Positions 36,162 through 45,116 are shown, counted from the first letter of the stretch. The stretch: DNA of 64,000 nucleotides from Arachidicoccus rhizosphaerae (GCF_900107765.1 NZ_FNQY01000019.1:1-64000), one strand, 5' to 3'. The notes: generated by a model not told the origin, from the sequence alone. Made by a program: numbers and translations.

Positions 36162-37097
36162 ATGCAAACTGACAAAACCGCCACTACTAAAAAGGCTGCT
36201 GAAAAAACAGCCACTAAAAAGGCAACAAGTGCTACCAAGACTGCCACCCCCAAAAAAGCAGTGACCAAAAAAACAGTAACCTCTGCAAAGTCTGCTGAGA
36301 AAGCACCTGCCAAAACCGCTACAAAAACGGCCACTAAAACTGCCACAAAAACCGCTGCAAAAAAGACGGTTGCCGTTAAAGCTGGCGGTAAAGTAAAGGT
36401 CAGATTTGAGGTATTCTTTTCTACTAAATTCGGGGAGTCCATTATTATTTCTGGCGCACATCCTGCATTGGGTGCGGAACAGCTGGAGCAGGCTCCGGTA
36501 TTAGATTATATAAATGAGAATAAATGGGGTCTTACCCTGGAGCTGGATAAAGACTCTATTAAGGATGGCAGTCTGACTTATACCTATCTGGTTCGCTATG
36601 ACGATGGCGCGCTGACACTTTCAGCTCCTTATCAGTTGAACATACCGGCTACCTTCAACAGCATTACTGTTCGTGATAGCTGGAACGCTCCGGGATTTGA
36701 GCAAAACGCATACGAAACAGATGCCCTGCAGGTTATCACTCAGGCAGCACCAGCAAAAAAAGCGGCTGCTTCCAGAAAAAAATATACCCATCGTTTTATT
36801 ATTTCTGCTACTTCCATACCGGCCGGAAAGGGGGTTTGCTTAATTGGCCAGGACGCGGAGCTCGGAGGTTGGGACCCTGCCAAAGCTATTTTGCTAGAAC
36901 AGATATCCGCAACCCGTTGGCAGGCAGATCTGATTTTAAAACTAACTGAAACGTCCACCAGCTATAAGTTTGGTATTTACGATTTAGCGACTTCAAGTCT
37001 TGATGGTTATGAAAACGGAGATAACCGGGTTTTAGATCAGGATCCTACTGGTGCGCAGTTACTTGTCCTTCAAAATGGATTTATCCGCACCAACTGA
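36162..37097 (+). CDS. malQ: N-terminal part of amylomaltase: H1-like tail plus two CBM20 domains
   Basis: First part of the interrupted amylomaltase frame, 311 residues ending at TGA 37095-37097. Residues 1-70 are almost only Lys, Ala and Thr with repeated KTATKTATK-type units, like a histone H1 or nucleoid-protein tail. Residues about 75-185 and 208-310 are two starch-binding CBM20 domains; the second shows CLIGQDAELGGWDPAKAI, the first a more diverged IISGAHPALGA. In DPE2-type 4-alpha-glucanotransferases two CBM20 modules precede the GH77 domain, exactly as here. If the TGA is real, this fragment could still be made as a starch-binding protein without catalytic activity. Confidence 0.75.
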   Translation: MQTDKTATTKKAAEKTATKKATSATKTATPKKAVTKKTVTSAKSAEKAPAKTATKTATKTATKTAAKKTVAVKAGGKVKVRFEVFFSTKFGESIIISGAHPALGAEQLEQAPVLDYINENKWGLTLELDKDSIKDGSLTYTYLVRYDDGALTLSAPYQLNIPATFNSITVRDSWNAPGFEQNAYETDALQVITQAAPAKKAAASRKKYTHRFIISATSIPAGKGVCLIGQDAELGGWDPAKAILLEQISATRWQADLILKLTETSTSYKFGIYDLATSSLDGYENGDNRVLDQDPTGAQLLVLQNGFIRTN

Positions 37098-37193
37098 AGG
37101 AAAATCAAAGCTGCCGGATTTATTATTCCGGTTTTCAGCTTACGGACTGAAAACAGCTTTGGAGTAGGAGATTTCACTGATTTAAAAAAGGCG

Positions 37194-39080
37194 GTGCTCT
37201 GGGCATCAGCGACCGGGTTAAAACTTATTCAGTTACTGCCCATCCATGATACTACAGCGACTCACAGCTGGCGGGACAGCTATCCGTATGCGGCAATTTC
37301 TGTCCATGCGCTGCATCCATTATATCTGGATGTGAATGGCCTAAGTCAGTCGACAGCTGCAACAAAACTGCTTGCCTCCATGGAGCCTATGCGCCAGGAG
37401 CTCAATCAACTGGAAGCGGTCGATTATGAAGCTGTTTTAAAATGCAAATGGCAGATTGTTAAGGCTATTTTCCCCAACGAGAAAAAAGCAGTATTTACTT
37501 CAGCCAGTTATCAGCGTTTTTTTCAGGCCAATAAGCACTGGCTGGAACCCTATGGTTGTTTTTCTGTTTTAAGAGATAAATATGGTACGGCCGACTTTAC
37601 GACCTGGTCGGAGACAAAGTATCAGCCAGAATTGCCGGAGCGGTTAATGCAGCTGGATGCGGAAGCGCTACTTATTCAATATTATGTCCAGTATCATTTA
37701 CATCAGCAATTAAAGTCAGCTGTGTCCTTTGCGCATGATCATCACTGTGTCCTTAAAGGAGATATTGCTATCGGAGTATTTAAAAACAGCGTGGACGTCT
37801 GGCAAAATCAGGATTTATTCAATGTCGGAGCACAGGCGGGAGCTCCGCCTGATGACTTTACCGTAAGTGGCCAAAACTGGGGATTTCCTACCTATAACTG
37901 GCCTCAAATGAAGGCCACGCAGTACCAATGGTGGAAAAGCAGGTTAAGACATATGGAGCAATATTTTGATGCCACCCGAATTGACCACATACTGGGCTTT
38001 TTCAGAATCTGGAGTATACCCGTAAGTGCAGTAGAAGGCATATTAGGTTACTTTCAACCTGCCATACCCATTTACGAAGAAGACCTCAAGCAGATCGGCG
38101 TTCATTTTCCCGTAAACCGTTTATATGAGCCTTATATTCATATAAAAGAACTTAAAAAGATATTCTCAGATTCATTCCAGCAAATTGCAGATGAGTTTCT
38201 GGAGATGGGAGAGGAGGGGTATTTTCAGTTCAAAGAACCTTATAATAACCAAAGAAAATTAGATAACTACTTTAAAAAACTCGCACCCACAACTTACCAT
38301 AAATGGCTCAGACAGGCCTTAATGGATATGCATGCAAGCGTCGTTTTGATTAAGGATCCCAATTCGGACAATGGATATCATTTTAGGTTCAACATGCAGC
38401 ATACGGCCAGCTTTAAATCCTTACATCTGAGCCTGCAGCACGCATTAAATGAACTTTACCATGATTATTTTTTTAACAGGCAAAATCAACTTTGGAAAAA
38501 AGAAGCGCTGGAAAAGCTTCCGGTTTTGAAAAATGCCACCCAAATGTTGATTTGCGGGGAGGATCTGGGATTTACGCCAAATTCAGTTCCTGAAGTAATG
38601 CATGATTTAGGATTATTGGGATTATATGTGCAACGCATGCCCAAGATGATGGGAGAGATGGCGGAGGATTTGTCAAAAGTGCCTTATTTAAGCGTCGTAT
38701 CGCCTTCAACACATGATACCAGTAGTCTGAGAGGGTGGTGGCTGAGTTTAAGCCATAGTCAACAACAACTCTATTATCGTCAGGTCCTCCATCAACACGG
38801 AGAATCGCCAACGGGCCATGATTTACCGGGATGGCTCAACCAGTTAATCATCCGGCATCACCTGCAATCCCCGGCGATGTGGAGCATATTTTTGATGCAA
38901 GATCTGTTGAATATGGAAGATAGTCTGCATATAGCAGAAGTGGATAAAGAGCAGATTAATCACCCGGAAAATCCGGATCAGTATTGGCGGTATAGAATGC
39001 CTGTTTCCATCGAACAATTATTAGAACTTAAGGATTTTAATAAGAATTTAAAAGAAATGGTTGAATCAGCTGATCGTTAG
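37194..39080 (+). CDS. malQ: GH77 4-alpha-glucanotransferase domain, C-terminal part of amylomaltase
   Basis: Catalytic portion of the amylomaltase, which transfers alpha-1,4-glucan segments between maltodextrins. The open frame can start at GTG 37194, but in-frame GH77 sequence extends back to the TGA at 37095, so this start cuts into the catalytic domain and I regard it as an artefact of the interruption. Features seen are LIQLLPIHDT, GDIAIGVFKNSVDVW, GAPPDDFTVSGQNWG, RIDHILGFFRIW (nucleophile Asp), ICGEDLG (acid/base Glu) and STHDTSSLRG. The C-terminus ends normally and is followed by a terminator. Works in cytosolic glycogen or maltodextrin metabolism if expressed. Confidence 0.75.
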   Translation: MLWASATGLKLIQLLPIHDTTATHSWRDSYPYAAISVHALHPLYLDVNGLSQSTAATKLLASMEPMRQELNQLEAVDYEAVLKCKWQIVKAIFPNEKKAVFTSASYQRFFQANKHWLEPYGCFSVLRDKYGTADFTTWSETKYQPELPERLMQLDAEALLIQYYVQYHLHQQLKSAVSFAHDHHCVLKGDIAIGVFKNSVDVWQNQDLFNVGAQAGAPPDDFTVSGQNWGFPTYNWPQMKATQYQWWKSRLRHMEQYFDATRIDHILGFFRIWSIPVSAVEGILGYFQPAIPIYEEDLKQIGVHFPVNRLYEPYIHIKELKKIFSDSFQQIADEFLEMGEEGYFQFKEPYNNQRKLDNYFKKLAPTTYHKWLRQALMDMHASVVLIKDPNSDNGYHFRFNMQHTASFKSLHLSLQHALNELYHDYFFNRQNQLWKKEALEKLPVLKNATQMLICGEDLGFTPNSVPEVMHDLGLLGLYVQRMPKMMGEMAEDLSKVPYLSVVSPSTHDTSSLRGWWLSLSHSQQQLYYRQVLHQHGESPTGHDLPGWLNQLIIRHHLQSPAMWSIFLMQDLLNMEDSLHIAEVDKEQINHPENPDQYWRYRMPVSIEQLLELKDFNKNLKEMVESADR

Positions 39081-39112
39081 GTAGAGCTTAAGTTATTGAT
39101 AAATAATTGATT

Positions 39113-39156
39113 AAATGCCCGGTATTTGCAAAGAGCAACAGCCGGGTATTTAGTTT
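39113..39156 (+). terminator. Terminator of the amylomaltase gene
   Basis: AAATGCCCGG (39113-39122) pairs with CCGGGTATTT (39142-39151) with one G-T mismatch, followed by AGTTTT. Confidence 0.65.
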
Positions 39157-39469
39157 TATCAGGTTCGGACAGCTCTGGTACATATCTATTGAATCGCCAC
39201 TAAAAAAAGTAAAGGCGAACCAAATGAATGGTCCGCCTTCCTATATTTAACCCTGCTGCTTGAAAAAAAATCATTAAAAACAAGAGATTCCCTTTTAAGA
39301 CCTAAAATGGATTTCAAGGTTTAACCCACACCCTATTTTTTTATGGTTTCACCTGCTTTTTGTATAATGCTTAACATATAAAACTAATTCACCATCATTA
39401 TTCACCAATAAAACAATTCTGTAAACCGTTTTTAAGTCAGATTGACCCTTAAAATAGCCCAGTTTCGCT

Positions 39470-39477
39470 TACTTTTG
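39470..39477 (+). promoter_or_regulatory. -7 element directly before the DEAD-box gene
   Basis: TACTTTTG followed by CCC, only 4 nt before the ATG at 39482. An exact TAnnTTTG match, implying a leaderless or near-leaderless mRNA if functional, or a later start. Confidence 0.5.
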
Positions 39478-39481
39478 CCCC

Positions 39482-40804
39482 ATGGAAAATAATCTGGAAG
39501 CACAACTGGAAAGGTTGGGTATAAAGGCGCTCAATGAGCTGCAAGAGTCAATGCTGAATGCGACCTTAAAGCAGGAAGATATATTGCTACTTTCCCAGAC
39601 GGGGTCGGGCAAGACACTCGCATTTTTATTGCCTTTAAGCCGGGATATAAACCCTGATCTTCGCCAGAATCAGGCGATTGTTATTGCGCCCTCCAGGGAA
39701 CTGGCTCTCCAGATAGAAAATGTATTCCGTTCATTACAAACCGGCCTTTCCGTCACTTGTTGTTATGGGGGGCATAAAAGAGAAATAGAAGAAAACAATT
39801 TAAGTGCAAATCCGGCGCTTATTATAGGGACCCCAGGCAGACTTGCCGATCATTTGCGCAGGGGCAATATTGATCCGACGGGAATAAAAACCCTGGTACT
39901 GGATGAATTTGACAAATGTCTGGAACTGGGTTTTTCTGATGAAATTACTTTTATCAAAGGCAGTCTTATCAATTTGGACCGTAAATGGTTGATTTCTGCT
40001 ACTCATTTAATGGAGAGTCCGGCAGGCTTTGAATTGGAAAATATAAATACGCTGGACTTCAGATCTGCTCAAATGGAGTCAGCACCAAGACTGGAACAAA
40101 AGTTACTGAGTTTTGACAATACGATTAGCAGACAACAGGCCGCTTTTGAATTGATTTGTACCTTGCAGGGGCGTAGCAGTATAATATTCTGTAATCAAAG
40201 AGACCATGTCGAAACACTTTATCAATACTTAAAACAACAAGGACTGGATCTGGTGTATTATCACGGCGCCATGGAACAAAGAGACCGGGATAGCGCCTTG
40301 AACAGATTTCGAAACGGAACCGTTAACTTATTGATTACCACAGACCTTGCTTCCAGAGGACTGGATATTGCTCAGATCAGGTATATCATTCATTATCAGC
40401 TTCCTGAGACTGAACAAATCTTTATTCACAGAAATGGAAGAACCGCCAGAATGGATAAGTCAGGTGCCGCAATCGTCATGATAGGCCCCGAACAATACCT
40501 GCCGGAATATATGGATCCTGATATGGAAAAAATTATTCTGGATCCCAACCAACCCTTACCGCCAAAATCTAAATGGGTAACACTATACGTCGCAGCGGGT
40601 AAGAAAAATAAGGTTGGGAAAATAGATATCGTGGGTTTTCTCACCAAGACCGGAGGTGTCAAAAAGGAAGATATAGGCTTGATTGAAGTGAAGGACTTTA
40701 GTTCATTTGTTGCCATCAACCGGCATAAAGTCACCAAATTATTGACCAATATCAAAGAGCAGCGGTTAAAAAACAAAAAAGTTAAAATAGAAGTTGCTAA
40801 ATAA
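39482..40804 (+). CDS. DEAD/DEAH-box RNA helicase with DEFD motif and DbpA-like C-terminus
   Basis: ATP-dependent RNA helicase, 440 residues. Motifs in order: Q motif region (LNELQESML), Walker A SQTGSGKT, PSRELALQ (Ia), GTPGR (Ib), Walker B written DEFD instead of DEAD (LDEFDKCLELGF), SATH in motif III, ASRGLDIA (V) and HRNGRTAR (VI). The C-terminal about 75 residues (WVTLYVAAGKKNKVG, VKDFSSFVAINR) look like the DbpA/YxiN RNA-binding domain, which targets 23S rRNA. A role in ribosome assembly or cold-related RNA remodelling is likely. Single gene. Confidence 0.88.
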   Translation: MENNLEAQLERLGIKALNELQESMLNATLKQEDILLLSQTGSGKTLAFLLPLSRDINPDLRQNQAIVIAPSRELALQIENVFRSLQTGLSVTCCYGGHKREIEENNLSANPALIIGTPGRLADHLRRGNIDPTGIKTLVLDEFDKCLELGFSDEITFIKGSLINLDRKWLISATHLMESPAGFELENINTLDFRSAQMESAPRLEQKLLSFDNTISRQQAAFELICTLQGRSSIIFCNQRDHVETLYQYLKQQGLDLVYYHGAMEQRDRDSALNRFRNGTVNLLITTDLASRGLDIAQIRYIIHYQLPETEQIFIHRNGRTARMDKSGAAIVMIGPEQYLPEYMDPDMEKIILDPNQPLPPKSKWVTLYVAAGKKNKVGKIDIVGFLTKTGGVKKEDIGLIEVKDFSSFVAINRHKVTKLLTNIKEQRLKNKKVKIEVAK

Positions 40805-41118
40805 TTATATATCAAAGACTTGATTTGATTTGAAAACTACTTTTAAAGTGCCGATCTTTTATTAGGTGGGCACTTTGCCATTTTACCAGGTCAGCATTTT
40901 ATATTCGAGCCTCCTGGTTGATTCCCTCGCAAAAAGTCCATTATTTATGTAGACTAATTATCTGTTAATCAATGGGTTTAGTGAAAATTGGCAAACTTTT
41001 AAAATTTATGCAGAAAATATCCTTTTATCCTGCACAGGTTCCATTTAACCCAAAATCAAACCTCTTAGAAGGAATTTTACTTAAATTGCCTTTCAATTAA
41101 TTTGAAAACTATTTACTT
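40805..41118. other. Intergenic region before the M16 protease pair
   Basis: AAAGTGCC (40845-40852) pairs with GGCACTTT (40869-40876), a probable weak terminator for the helicase gene. The rest of the 314 bases shows no ORF and no clear TAnnTTTG box. Confidence 0.45.
40845..40886 (+). terminator. Probable terminator of the DEAD-box helicase gene
   Basis: 8-bp stem AAAGTGCC / GGCACTTT with a 16-nt loop, followed by GCCATTTTA rather than a pure T-tract. Confidence 0.45.
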
Positions 41119-42444
41119 ATGCTTTTAAGATCAAAAAGCAGCCTCCTGATTGCGGGAGCGCTGTTGCTATCCATGGCCACGTCTGCTCAGAAAGTAAATT
41201 TTACCGAATACGACCTAGACAATGGCCTGCACGTGATCCTGCATCAAGATAACAAAGCCCCCGTAGTGGCGGTTTCCGTTATGTATCATGTCGGATCCAA
41301 AAATGAGACCCCTGGATTAACAGGATTTGCGCACTTTTTTGAGCACCTGTTATTTGAAGGCAGTCAGAATATAAAAAGAGGCGAGTTTATGAAAATTGTC
41401 TCAGCCGGTGGAGGGACCAACAATGCCAACACCACCCAGGACAGAACCTATTATTATGAGGTGTTCCCTTCCAATCAACTGAAGCTGGGCCTCTGGCTGG
41501 AGAGCGAGCGTATGATGCATCCTGTGATTAACCAGGTAGGGGTGAACACACAAAGAGAAGTCGTCAAAGAGGAAAAAAGAATGCGGGTGGACAACCGTCC
41601 TTATGGTCATTTGATGGAAGCTGTTTTTACAAACTTATTTGTCAAGCATCCTTACCATTGGCAGCCCATTGGATCGATGGATGATATCAACCGTGCCAAA
41701 TTAAGTCAGTTTCAGGATTTCTTTAAAAAGTTCTATATTCCGGGCAATGCCGTTCTGAGTATTTCCGGGGATTTGAACCTGGATTCTACCAAAAAATTGA
41801 TTGCTGAATATTTTGGACCCATTCCAGGCGGTCCTAAAGTCATACAGCCGGATGTTAAAGAAGATCCGATAACTCAGCAAATCATTGACACGGCCTATGA
41901 TCCTAATATACAGGTTCCGGCTATTTTAACAGGTTACAGAACGCCTCCCGAAAATTCCAAAGATGCTGTTGTACTGGAAATGATTTCTTCCATTCTTTCT
42001 GGCGGAGCAAGCTCCAGATTATATAAAGAATTGGTAGATGATAAAAAAACAGCCCTGCAGGTAGCTTCCTTCAATTATGCTTTGGAAGATTATGGGGCTT
42101 ACCTGATTCTGGGAATTCCTAATGGCAATACACCGTTAGACAGTCTGCTTCAGGCCTTTAATGAAAATATCAAGGATTTACAGACGAATTTAATCAGTGA
42201 ACAGGATTATAAAAAAATACTTAATCAGGCCGAGATGGCTTTTGTAGATAAAAGTAATAGCAGCCTGGGTGTTGCAGAAGAACTCGCAGATAGCTATACC
42301 TTTTATAATAAAAATACCAATCACATTAATGAAGAACTCCAGGAAATAAGATCTGTAACACGTGAACAGATACGTGATGTCGCCCGAAAATATCTGAATC
42401 CCAATCAAAGATTGGTGCTTTATTATTTGCCAAAAGCTAAATAA
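41119..42444 (+). CDS. M16 family zinc protease, catalytic partner
   Basis: A 441-residue exported peptidase of family M16 (pitrilysin / mitochondrial processing peptidase type). Signal peptide cleaves after ATSAQ. The inverted zinc motif is intact: His72-x2-Glu75-His76 (AHFFEHLLFEG), with the distal Glu in the EVVKEEKRMR region. The next gene encodes a longer M16 protein without the zinc motif, 45 nt away; such pairs form a heterodimeric protease with one active and one inactive subunit. It is probably periplasmic, degrading small or unfolded peptides. Both genes are likely in one operon. Confidence 0.88.
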   Translation: MLLRSKSSLLIAGALLLSMATSAQKVNFTEYDLDNGLHVILHQDNKAPVVAVSVMYHVGSKNETPGLTGFAHFFEHLLFEGSQNIKRGEFMKIVSAGGGTNNANTTQDRTYYYEVFPSNQLKLGLWLESERMMHPVINQVGVNTQREVVKEEKRMRVDNRPYGHLMEAVFTNLFVKHPYHWQPIGSMDDINRAKLSQFQDFFKKFYIPGNAVLSISGDLNLDSTKKLIAEYFGPIPGGPKVIQPDVKEDPITQQIIDTAYDPNIQVPAILTGYRTPPENSKDAVVLEMISSILSGGASSRLYKELVDDKKTALQVASFNYALEDYGAYLILGIPNGNTPLDSLLQAFNENIKDLQTNLISEQDYKKILNQAEMAFVDKSNSSLGVAEELADSYTFYNKNTNHINEELQEIRSVTREQIRDVARKYLNPNQRLVLYYLPKAK

Positions 42445-42489
42445 GTAACGGGGTGTAACTATTTCCAAATAACTTTAGAAACTTCTATT

Positions 42490-44574
42490 ATGCGAAAAAT
42501 ATTCTTTTTAGTTGCCGGAGCCTTAATGATGTCCGGTAGCTTTGCACAAAATATCGACCGGACCGTCCCTCCTAAACCAGGACCAGCGCCAGTCATAAAA
42601 TTAAAGGACCCTGTAGTCTATACTCTAAAAAATGGTATTAAAGTCCTAGTGGTGGAGGACCATAGGGTGCCAACCGTTAGTGCGTCTTATTATATTTATA
42701 CCGGACCCATTAAAGAAGGTGAAAAAGCCGGAGTGATGGGCCTTATGGGAGGAATGCTGAATGAAGGTACCCAGCATCTGACTAAAGCAGCATTTGATCT
42801 GGCGGCAGAACAGGATGGTACCAATATATCTCTGAACAGTAATGGAGGCTCAGTCGGGGCACTGACTCGTTATTTTGATAAAGGGTTGGGATTACTGTCT
42901 GATGGACTACGCAATCCGGCCATGCAGCCGGGCTCCTTTGACAAATTAAAGAAGCAAGAGTTAAGCAGTCTTAAAATCGGTGAAAAATCCATTAACACGA
43001 TTGCCAGTAATGTAACGGGTGCCCTCGCATATGGCAAGGAAAGCCCCCTTGGAGAATTTGAAACAAGTGCTTCAGTAGAAAACATTCAGCTGAGCGATGT
43101 GAAGGATTTTTATCAAAAATACATAACACCTTCCAATGGTTACCTGACTATTATTGGGGATATTCAACCAGAGGACGCGCACAAATTGGCAGAGAAATAT
43201 TTTGGAGATTGGACAGGCAGCAGCATTACCGTTTCCAAAATTGCAGCGGTGAGTAACCCGGCTACAACGGAAATTGACCTGATCGATGTGCCTTCAGCTG
43301 TCCAGTCTGTTATAAACGTCACCAATGTGATATCACTGCCCATTGACCATCCTGATTATTTTTCAACCTTAATTGCCAATCAGATACTAGGGGGCGGGGC
43401 AGATGCCTATCTGTTTAAGGATATCAGGGAAAAACATGGATTTACCTATGGAGCCTATAGCTCTGTTAGCGGAAACGTACATCAGACAAGGTTTAATGCC
43501 ACTGCTTCCGTTCGCAATGAAGTAACGGACAGCTCTGTTATGTTGTTTATGCAAAATATAGACAAAATAAGAAACCAAAAAGTGGATGCAGATTTATTAA
43601 GGGATACAAAGGCTGCCTTTAATGGAAATTTCGCACTCGGAACGGAAAATATAGCCCGTATCGCTTCTTTTGCCAGAAATATAATGATCTACCACCTTCC
43701 TAAAGATTATTATAAGACCTACCTACAGAAAATCAATGCGGTAACTGCAGAAGATGTCCAAAATGCTGCTAAGAAATACTTTAACTATGGCAATACAAGA
43801 ATCGTTATTGCCGGTAAAGCGGATTCTATCAAAGCGGGATTGACTAAACTTGGATATCCTGTGAAATTATATGACAAGGATGCAAATCCAGTATCTGCTG
43901 CCGACGCAGCAGCCGCCAACAAACCAGCAGCTGCCGCAGGTGATATCATCAATCGTTACCTGGAAGCAATTGGTGGAAAAGAAGCCGTGTCCAAACTTAA
44001 TTCTACTATGGCTACCGGAACCATGTCAGTACAGGGAATGGAAATGCCTATTACCATCAAAACAATGGCCCCTAATAAGGAATCCATGGAAGTGAGCATG
44101 AATGGCCAGGTTGTCAGCAAATCCGTCTTTAACGGCACCACGGGTTATCAGTTACAGATGGGACAGAAAAAAGATTTATCTGAACAGGATAAAGCCAAAT
44201 ATAAAGATGCAAAAGCACTGATTCCGCAATTGTATTATTTGGATGGCACCTATAAACTGGTCCCAGGTAAAGTTGTCAAAATTAATGATAAAGATGCCAA
44301 TCAATTGACGGTTACAGGTCCTTCAGGCAAATCTACCGTTGAATACTATGATGTGGCTTCGGGCTTTTTAGTCCGATCTGAGGCCAGTTCAGAAATGCAA
44401 GGTCAATCCATTCAGATCAAAACTGATTTTAGTGATTATAAAAAAATAGGCGATGTGTTTTTAAACCAGGCACAGACTATGACCATTACAGCTCCTCAGG
44501 GCAGTCAGGAAATGAGTATTAAATTTACGGACTACAAAGTCAATGAAGGGGTTACAGAAGCTGATTTTAATTAA
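42490..44574 (+). CDS. M16 family protein, inactive partner with C-terminal lipoprotein-carrier-like domain
   Basis: A 694-residue exported protein (signal peptide after GSFAQ). Residues about 40-460 are two M16 repeats. The zinc motif position reads GLMGGMLNEGTQ, lacking HxxEH, so this is the non-catalytic subunit; the substrate-binding YGAYSSVSG stretch is present in the second half. After an Ala-rich linker (about 470-485), residues 488-694 form a beta-rich domain (GDIINRYLEAIGGKEAV, then GQSIQIKTDFSDYK) resembling LolA/LolB-like outer-membrane lipoprotein-sorting proteins. The fusion suggests the protease pair may act near the envelope or on lipid-associated peptides. Confidence 0.85.
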   Translation: MRKIFFLVAGALMMSGSFAQNIDRTVPPKPGPAPVIKLKDPVVYTLKNGIKVLVVEDHRVPTVSASYYIYTGPIKEGEKAGVMGLMGGMLNEGTQHLTKAAFDLAAEQDGTNISLNSNGGSVGALTRYFDKGLGLLSDGLRNPAMQPGSFDKLKKQELSSLKIGEKSINTIASNVTGALAYGKESPLGEFETSASVENIQLSDVKDFYQKYITPSNGYLTIIGDIQPEDAHKLAEKYFGDWTGSSITVSKIAAVSNPATTEIDLIDVPSAVQSVINVTNVISLPIDHPDYFSTLIANQILGGGADAYLFKDIREKHGFTYGAYSSVSGNVHQTRFNATASVRNEVTDSSVMLFMQNIDKIRNQKVDADLLRDTKAAFNGNFALGTENIARIASFARNIMIYHLPKDYYKTYLQKINAVTAEDVQNAAKKYFNYGNTRIVIAGKADSIKAGLTKLGYPVKLYDKDANPVSAADAAAANKPAAAAGDIINRYLEAIGGKEAVSKLNSTMATGTMSVQGMEMPITIKTMAPNKESMEVSMNGQVVSKSVFNGTTGYQLQMGQKKDLSEQDKAKYKDAKALIPQLYYLDGTYKLVPGKVVKINDKDANQLTVTGPSGKSTVEYYDVASGFLVRSEASSEMQGQSIQIKTDFSDYKKIGDVFLNQAQTMTITAPQGSQEMSIKFTDYKVNEGVTEADFN

Positions 44575-44631
44575 CCATTTGTTTCAGCTTAGGCAGATAC
44601 CTGTATTAGTAAGCAATAAAAAATAAATTGT

Positions 44632-44680
44632 AAAGCGGCCGACTACCGGATTTATTTCCGTTAGCTGGCCGCTTTTCTTT
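44632..44680 (+). terminator. Rho-independent terminator of the M16 pair
   Basis: AAAGCGGCC (44632-44640) pairs with GGCCGCTTT (44667-44675), then TTCTTT. Confidence 0.8.
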
Positions 44681-44755
44681 AAGAAATGACTATACAGGGC
44701 AATGCATAGACGCTATGACTATGAAAAACCTTTACTTTTTAGCTTAAATAAATGC

Positions 44756-45058
44756 CTATTTAACCTTACTTTTCAGCTTGTGCATAAAGTTCAAAAAAGC
44801 CGGTTGCATTTCTGAAAATAGTTCCATTTGTTTGTTACGCATGATAACATCCCCCAGTAATTTAAGTCCAAGGACAAACTGTCTGGCTTCCTGGGGATTT
44901 TCAAAAAGTTGTTTTTCAGTGAGCATATCCATAATTTTAAAAATATCGTCGTGATTTTTAAATAACAGATTTACCTGCTGCTCATTTCCAGCATTACCTT
45001 TTATGTCTTTGATATGTTTTATATCGATCTGGTATTCATGGGCTCTTTTCTCAGTCAT
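44756..45058 (-). CDS. DUF3861 family protein
   Basis: A 100-residue soluble protein. AHEYQIDIKHIKD at the start and VNLLFKNHDDIFKIMDML in the middle match the DUF3861 family, which has the HDDI element; the C-terminal part is helical. Function unknown. It stands alone, convergent with the M16 operon terminator, and has one of the better promoters in the window (TTTG-N20-TAGTTTTG). Assignment to the family rests on this motif and the length. Confidence 0.65.
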   Translation of the reverse strand: MTEKRAHEYQIDIKHIKDIKGNAGNEQQVNLLFKNHDDIFKIMDMLTEKQLFENPQEARQFVLGLKLLGDVIMRNKQMELFSEMQPAFLNFMHKLKSKVK

Positions 45059-45116
45059 AATTTTCCGGATTTATATTTATAGATTAATATGGCACAGATT
45101 GCCAAACGTCAACTGG

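Larger units (their letters stand above)
36162..39080 (+). pseudogene. malQ: CBM20-CBM20-GH77 amylomaltase (DPE2-like), interrupted by in-frame TGA
   Basis: A single frame of about 972 codons runs through both ORFs without any shift; the only break is TGA at 37095-37097 (codon 312). After it the frame continues ...AAGFIIPVFSLRTENSFGVGDF, the start of a GH77 domain. DPE2-type enzymes have a Trp just before this segment (WRGAG-like), so TGG to TGA is the simplest explanation. Other genes here stop with TGA, so TGA is not read as Trp in general. GH77 catalytic residues are present: Asp in RIDHILG, Glu in ICGEDLG, Asp in STHDTSSLRG. The gene may be a recent pseudogene, be read through, or reflect a sequence error. 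Confidence 0.8.
39081..39481. other. Intergenic region between amylomaltase and DEAD-box helicase
   Basis: The 401 bases hold the amylomaltase terminator (39113-39156), an imperfect hairpin AAGGCG-A-ACC / GGT-C-CGCCTT (about 39211-39241) without a fitting gene, and the -7 box of the helicase gene at the right end. No ORF of interest. Confidence 0.5.

Noticed and set aside
36114-36461. Minus-strand ORFs rich in Phe/Ser/Cys or Val/Ala opposite the Lys/Ala/Thr tail
   Set aside because: They are antisense readings of the low-complexity tail of the amylomaltase and have no independent support.
37194-37196. GTG start for an independent amylomaltase gene
   Set aside because: The in-frame GH77 sequence extends about 100 nt upstream to the TGA, so this start would delete conserved catalytic-domain sequence.
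39211-39241. Hairpin with T-run on the minus strand between amylomaltase and helicase
   Set aside because: No minus-strand gene would be terminated there and the stem has a mismatch; probably incidental.
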